Assembly (NCBI GenBank): GCA_024696355.1
Contig: JAILGV010000182.1
Span: forward strand, 1-64,000
From: Solobacterium sp.
GTDB taxonomy: Bacteria; Bacillota_I; Bacilli_A; Erysipelotrichales; Erysipelotrichaceae
Direction: 5' to 3'
Length of the DNA stretch: 64,000 bases
Of this stretch, positions 60,582 through 64,000 are shown piece by piece; the stretch's first letter is position 1, and each line of letters starts with the position of its first letter. A program made the translations under genes and the position numbers. The notes beneath the pieces are model-generated. The model was not told where the DNA came from. It saw nothing but the letters and a program-made list of their open reading frames with translations, and ran no database searches.

Positions 60582-61706
60582 ATGAAACGAAGCGTCGTTA
60601 ATATTCTGCTTTTTTCAGCACTGTTTCTGACCTGCGGATGCACAGGCAGCCGCAGGGAGGGGAAAGAAGTGAAGGAAACTGCAGCTGCATCGGAGGAACC
60701 TGCTAATCTGCCGGAACATATTGAAATGTCGGTATATCCGTTTGAAGACAAGCCGAAGGATTATGATTCAATGTCGGTATTCACGGCTGATCAGGACAGT
60801 GCCGCAGCCGATGTGCTTCTGACCGCCAATACAGCCGTAAGTGACCTGAAGTTTCTGCGGATCAGATATTATGCCTCGGGAACGAGGACCGGCTACCGCA
60901 TATATGAAACTGATAAGGTAAATGAGGACATGCCTCTGCTGGTACATATGACGTTCTACGGGGATCTGCCTTCCTACGGGATCAGTTACACGGATCTTGA
61001 CGGAAGTGCAAGGTGCTTTGAAATAGTTCAAAGCGGAAAGGACGGATCACTGATTCTGAATGAGGCGGATGATCTGGAAGTATTCCGCTATGAGTCAGAA
61101 GAAATGTACAGGGAGATTCTTAACGGAGCCGTTATGTGCGCCTCTGGAATGCCTGAGGAAATGAAGGAAGGTGCGGCAGGCATATATGAAGTTACAAACC
61201 GCCTGTCTGACGATTCGGGACTGAGCAGAATCGGCTATACTTTCATGGACCTCAATCAGGACGGAACCGATGAACTCCTGCTGGCCGAAACATATTCCGA
61301 CAATATTTATGCAGGCAGCCGGATCTTGTCAATATTCACATGCAGGGACAATATTCCATCGGCAGCTGCGGACGGCAGTTTCAGGAACATGTATTTTATC
61401 CTGAATGACGGAAGTACCATTTATAATGAAGGATCGGCAGGTGCCGCGTATACAATTTTCGGCACCGGATATCTTTTACCCGATGCTTCCGGAATTGCGG
61501 CGGCTGATTACTATTTTTCTCATGAAAAAGACCCCGGTGATCCGTCGGACATCAGATATTACCACAATGAAACAGGTGAATTTGATATCTCTGTATCAGA
61601 GGAGCTTGACATCAGTGCATCTGATTTCTTCCTCATGATGGGAGCCTATGAGGAGCAGATCATGGTACTTTCCCTGAATCCGCTCAGTGAGTATAATCCT
61701 TCGTGA
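60582..61706 (+). CDS. Lipoprotein of unknown function
   Basis: The 374-residue protein starts with a lipoprotein signal, ending in LTCGC (lipobox Cys20). The central FMDLNQDGTDELLLAE is a calcium-type DxNxDG loop as found in many surface repeats. I see no enzyme motif. It lies 30 bases after the DUF1287 gene with GAAGGAGGGG as ribosome site, so it is likely part of the same envelope operon. Confidence 0.72.
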   Translation: MKRSVVNILLFSALFLTCGCTGSRREGKEVKETAAASEEPANLPEHIEMSVYPFEDKPKDYDSMSVFTADQDSAAADVLLTANTAVSDLKFLRIRYYASGTRTGYRIYETDKVNEDMPLLVHMTFYGDLPSYGISYTDLDGSARCFEIVQSGKDGSLILNEADDLEVFRYESEEMYREILNGAVMCASGMPEEMKEGAAGIYEVTNRLSDDSGLSRIGYTFMDLNQDGTDELLLAETYSDNIYAGSRILSIFTCRDNIPSAAADGSFRNMYFILNDGSTIYNEGSAGAAYTIFGTGYLLPDASGIAAADYYFSHEKDPGDPSDIRYYHNETGEFDISVSEELDISASDFFLMMGAYEEQIMVLSLNPLSEYNPS

Positions 61707-61710
61707 CATA

Positions 61711-61735
61711 AAAAACTCCCGCAGGAGTTTAGTTT
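61711..61735. terminator. Bidirectional hairpin terminator
   Basis: AAACTCC (61713-61719) pairs with GGAGTTT (61724-61730). A- and T-runs flank it, serving the lipoprotein gene (+) and NUDIX gene (-). Confidence 0.6.
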
Positions 61736-62241
61736 GACTGTTTCCAGATCGTGCGGCTGAATTTATATTCAATGCCGCATTTCATTTTGAGAAAATCCTC
61801 AAGTATATCCTGGTGGGTAAGGATAATCTCATACTGATCCAGTTCCCTCGGATCAACCCAGCGAAGTTCAATGCTTTTTTCATTGGGCACGGTTTCGGGG
61901 ATGGCGAACAGATCTACATAATATGCCATGGAGACGACGCGGTATACATTGCCCTCGACGAATGACACAATCCGGGAGGGATCATCATACAATTTCATCT
62001 CATGAAGCTGCTTTGCGGAAATCCCGATGCCTGTTTCACTGAGTGTTTTTCTTACGGCACAGGCAGCAAAAGTTTCGTCACTGTGAATATCACCGGAAAC
62101 AAGTCCCCATTTAAAATTATCGCTTCTGTGCTCGAGAAGGATTTTTCCGTCAGCCCAGATTACAATTGCTGAGCCGAAACGGGGTGGATGATTAGGTTCC
62201 GGTGCGACAGGATTCCTGAAGTAGTAAATTGCACTGCCCAT
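61729..62241 (-). CDS. NUDIX hydrolase with degenerate Nudix box
   Basis: The 170-residue protein has a NUDIX fold with GDIHSDETFAACAVRKTLSE in place of the consensus GX5EX7REUXEEXGU: the first Glu and Arg are kept, but the next residue is Lys and the E/E pair is Ser/Glu. Catalysis is therefore uncertain, and it may bind rather than cleave nucleotides. It lies two bases after the HIT gene, on the same strand. Confidence 0.75.
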   Translation of the reverse strand: MGSAIYYFRNPVAPEPNHPPRFGSAIVIWADGKILLEHRSDNFKWGLVSGDIHSDETFAACAVRKTLSETGIGISAKQLHEMKLYDDPSRIVSFVEGNVYRVVSMAYYVDLFAIPETVPNEKSIELRWVDPRELDQYEIILTHQDILEDFLKMKCGIEYKFSRTIWKQSN

Positions 62242-62243
62242 AT

Positions 62244-62639
62244 TCAGCCTTTCAGCATAGCAAGGACAGCATCAAGGTCCTGTTTTTCCGACGGATTGAA
62301 TGAAATGTGAATGGAATCATTTCTGCCGTAACGGGGGATTACGTGGAAATGAAGGTGGTCAACCGTCTGACCGGCGGTTTCTCCGCAGTTGTTCAGAACA
62401 TTTACACCCTTGGCATGACAGTTGTTTACAGCCATGCCGGATACAATTCTGGCTGCTTTGATGCATTCGGAAACAGACTTATCATCAGCTTCCAGGATGT
62501 TCCTGAAGTGCTTTTTGGGCATGACGATCGTATGCCCGTAGGTGACCTGTGAAATATCCAGAATTGCCAGCACATCATCGTTTTCATAAACAACCCTGGA
62601 AGGGATTTTATGATCAATAATATCGCAGAAAATACACAT
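62244..62639 (-). CDS. HIT-family protein
   Basis: The 131-residue protein has the histidine-triad motif DHLHFHVIP and GHTIVMPKKH. HIT proteins hydrolyse nucleotide phosphoramidates, such as AMP-lysine. The start at 62639 follows AGGAGG and matches the family start MCIFCDIID; the longer frame to 62717 is not supported. It is co-transcribed with the NUDIX gene. Confidence 0.9.
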   Translation of the reverse strand: MCIFCDIIDHKIPSRVVYENDDVLAILDISQVTYGHTIVMPKKHFRNILEADDKSVSECIKAARIVSGMAVNNCHAKGVNVLNNCGETAGQTVDHLHFHVIPRYGRNDSIHISFNPSEKQDLDAVLAMLKG

Positions 62640-62715
62640 AAGTGAGCCTCCTGATTTGTTCTGTATCATTCTAACACGCAAACAGGGGATTTCTTTCCCC
62701 AGTTTTTCCCGTCGC

Positions 62716-62742
62716 AAAAAAACAGCAGCCGGACGGCTGCTG
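62716..62742 (-). terminator. Rho-independent terminator (minus strand)
   Basis: On the minus strand CAGCAGCC pairs with GGCTGCTG around GTCC, followed by seven T. It ends the foldase transcript. Confidence 0.85.
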
Positions 62743-62746
62743 AGTA

Positions 62747-63604
62747 TTACTGATTTAAAGCTAAGGGTTCTTTTTCGCGGACCGCATTCAGAAGATCAAT
62801 GTCATAAACATGGAAGTTATATTTCTTGTAGAAATATGATGTCGCATCATTGATCACTTCACTGTATCCGGAAATAGTTTTCACTGCCTCATCTTTGAAT
62901 GCATTGATATCTGTCTCATTGACCTGTACAAGATACCATTTATCACCGGCACTGGATGCGATTTTCTGCCATCCGTCATCTTTGGATGAGGAACGGATCA
63001 GTGAAAGGGCGGAAGCATCGTAGGAAAGCGTGTTGATAGTAATGATTTCAGGTGATCCTGACTGTGTCAGAACGTATTCCTGACTGATTTCCGCTGCTGT
63101 TGCAGTGCCGTCTTTCAGCTTGGAAAGTGCAGCATCCGCGTCCTCCTCGGCAGGGAATTCAAGTACGGTGGCCTGAATCGGATTATATGATCCGCAGACT
63201 GTTTCATATTCGTCCCCGACATATTTGCCGGTCAGTTTTGAACCCATGATCGACTGAATCATCTGTTCCTTGTACTCTTCCTCGGAAATGCCTGCGGATT
63301 TCAGATATGAATCAAACTGATCACCGTAGTACATTTTGTAGAATGAAAGTGATGATTCGGCTTCTTCCTCAATTTCAGCAGTACGCTCGATTTCAAGAGC
63401 AGCAATTGCATTTGAGGAATTTGCCAGTGCTGTGTCCGCACCGGAAGCGGCGAACATCTGTCTGTAAAGGTCACCCTTCGTGATCGAAGTGCTTCCGACC
63501 TTCATGATTTCGGTTTTTCCGTCCTTAATGCCGGCTTTGGCATCCTTGCATCCTGCTGACAGAAGGATAAGTGCAGATGCAAACAGTATATTTATCTTCT
63601 TCAT
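62747..63604 (-). CDS. PrsA/SurA-like foldase lipoprotein
   Basis: The 285-residue protein has a lipoprotein signal with LSAGC (Cys19), then a SurA_N-like helical region (VGSTSITKGDLYRQM, GISEEEYKEQMIQSIMGS) and a C-terminal part like a degenerate parvulin domain (ATVLEFPAEEDADAALSKLKDG). It probably assists folding of exported proteins. It starts 10 bases after the stop of the upstream parvulin gene, so they form an operon. Confidence 0.8.
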   Translation of the reverse strand: MKKINILFASALILLSAGCKDAKAGIKDGKTEIMKVGSTSITKGDLYRQMFAASGADTALANSSNAIAALEIERTAEIEEEAESSLSFYKMYYGDQFDSYLKSAGISEEEYKEQMIQSIMGSKLTGKYVGDEYETVCGSYNPIQATVLEFPAEEDADAALSKLKDGTATAAEISQEYVLTQSGSPEIITINTLSYDASALSLIRSSSKDDGWQKIASSAGDKWYLVQVNETDINAFKDEAVKTISGYSEVINDATSYFYKKYNFHVYDIDLLNAVREKEPLALNQ

Positions 63605-63614
63605 ATCTGCCTCC

Positions 63615-64000
63615 TTATTCAGCTACAGCCATATAGTTTTTCAGGCCGTCCGCAATCTTTTCATCAGTGAATGTCACGCCGAGGTCCTGTCCTTTGGCCC
63701 AGACAGCCTTCATCATCAGTGTGCTGTCATATCTGTTGAGAAGATCTTCATATGCAGCGAGTGAGTCAGGATCATATTCGGTTTCAACACCTTCAACCTG
63801 GCTCTGTTCATAGAAGACTTTCGTGAATGTTTCCGGAGTTGAAGCATTGCAGTGAATTCTGAAGTAGCCGAAGGCAGGGGAGTATACCCAGTCACTTGTT
63901 TCGCCTTCCTTCAGAGCAAGAGCAGCTTCCTGGAATGCCGCATCCAGAGATGTTGTGTTTTTATCGATGGAGCCGAGAACTCCGCCTTTGGAAGCAGTGG
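63615..64000 (-). CDS. Parvulin-type peptidyl-prolyl isomerase (PrsA-like), partial
   Basis: The minus-strand frame is open to the window edge, so the N-terminus is missing. The visible 128 residues contain the parvulin end pattern SKGGVLGSIDKNTTSLDAAF, ALKEGETSDWVYSPAFGYFR (PPIC domain), and a C-terminal helix of SurA/PrsA type. It precedes the foldase-like gene on the same strand and probably acts with it outside the membrane. Confidence 0.78.
   Translation of the reverse strand, partial: TASKGGVLGSIDKNTTSLDAAFQEAALALKEGETSDWVYSPAFGYFRIHCNASTPETFTKVFYEQSQVEGVETEYDPDSLAAYEDLLNRYDSTLMMKAVWAKGQDLGVTFTDEKIADGLKNYMAVAE

Noticed and set aside
1-64000. CRISPR arrays, tRNA or rRNA genes, insertion sequences
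   Set aside because: I saw no regularly spaced repeats, no cloverleaf sequences and no transposase frame on either strand.

Overview
The window looks like the chromosome of a gut-type Bacillota (Firmicute) bacterium, with base composition near 45-50% GC by eye and strong AGGAGG-type ribosome sites. The MurT/GatD pair, YhaM, the lipoprotein set, SpoIIE-type phosphatase, FCD-GntR regulator and CPBP, DUF1905 and DUF2200 genes fit this. A glycosyltransferase-RecX fusion makes me lean to the Erysipelotrichia, but there is no rRNA, tRNA or ribosomal protein gene to confirm it. I see no CRISPR array, intact transposon or prophage.

Layout. Positions 1-640 look like the edge of an old mobile element: the tail of an AlbA/Schlafen-type ATP-binding protein followed by a remnant of the 3' end of an rlmD/rumA-type methyltransferase gene, a known integration target. 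An ankyrin protein follows. From about 1435 to 13030 runs a co-directional, metal-linked gene island. It starts at a sigma-A promoter carrying a GTTAG-N6-CTAAC operator and holds SAM methyltransferases, alpha/beta hydrolases, a ketopantoate-reductase relative, a DUF6110 protein overlapping a P1B-type metal ATPase with an SCA motif (a ferrosome fezA/fezB-like pair), two proteins of the L-2-amino-thiazoline-4-carboxylate (ATC) hydrolase family, a CPBP membrane protein, two related small membrane proteins and a metallo-beta-lactamase-fold hydrolase. The same promoter-operator arrangement recurs at 17174-17226 (HMA-domain protein plus a third ATC-hydrolase-family protein) and 18487-18537 (ZIP metal transporter). 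I read these as one metalloregulon whose repressor lies outside the window. Between them sit two acetyltransferases, a CAT-like enzyme and a macrodomain/sirtuin ADP-ribosylation pair.

19.5-29.4 kb carries small housekeeping and unknown genes: DUF1905, DUF2200, an HExxH protein, a second ketopantoate reductase, a RibD-like reductase, a DUF5058 membrane pair with an M20 peptidase, and a TetR/hydrolase/ICMT-like operon. 29.4-33.9 kb is an extracytoplasmic flavin cluster: an FCD-GntR regulator, two rhodanese-like lipoproteins, an ApbE-like lipoprotein and a lipoprotein with flavinylation motifs, with a TTGTATACAA palindrome in the divergent promoter region. 34-44.4 kb holds an AEC transporter, a double nucleoside-deoxyribosyltransferase-like protein, flavodoxin, phosphatase, esterase, Xaa-Pro peptidase, LysA, an FrlB-like isomerase, a kinase-CYTH fusion and a flavin reductase-like protein.

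44.4-54.6 kb contains a Pr6Pr-like membrane protein, cardiolipin synthase, a STAS/SpoIIE-phosphatase module, a PHP phosphoesterase, a YdcF protein, an acyltransferase, an isochorismatase-family enzyme, an orphan LytTR protein and a HAD phosphatase. 54.9-59.9 kb is a tight operon of glycosyltransferase-RecX, yhaM, murT and gatD, involved in envelope and nucleic-acid maintenance. The right end has a DUF1287 protein, a lipoprotein, NUDIX and HIT proteins, and two PrsA/parvulin-like foldases, the last cut by the window edge.
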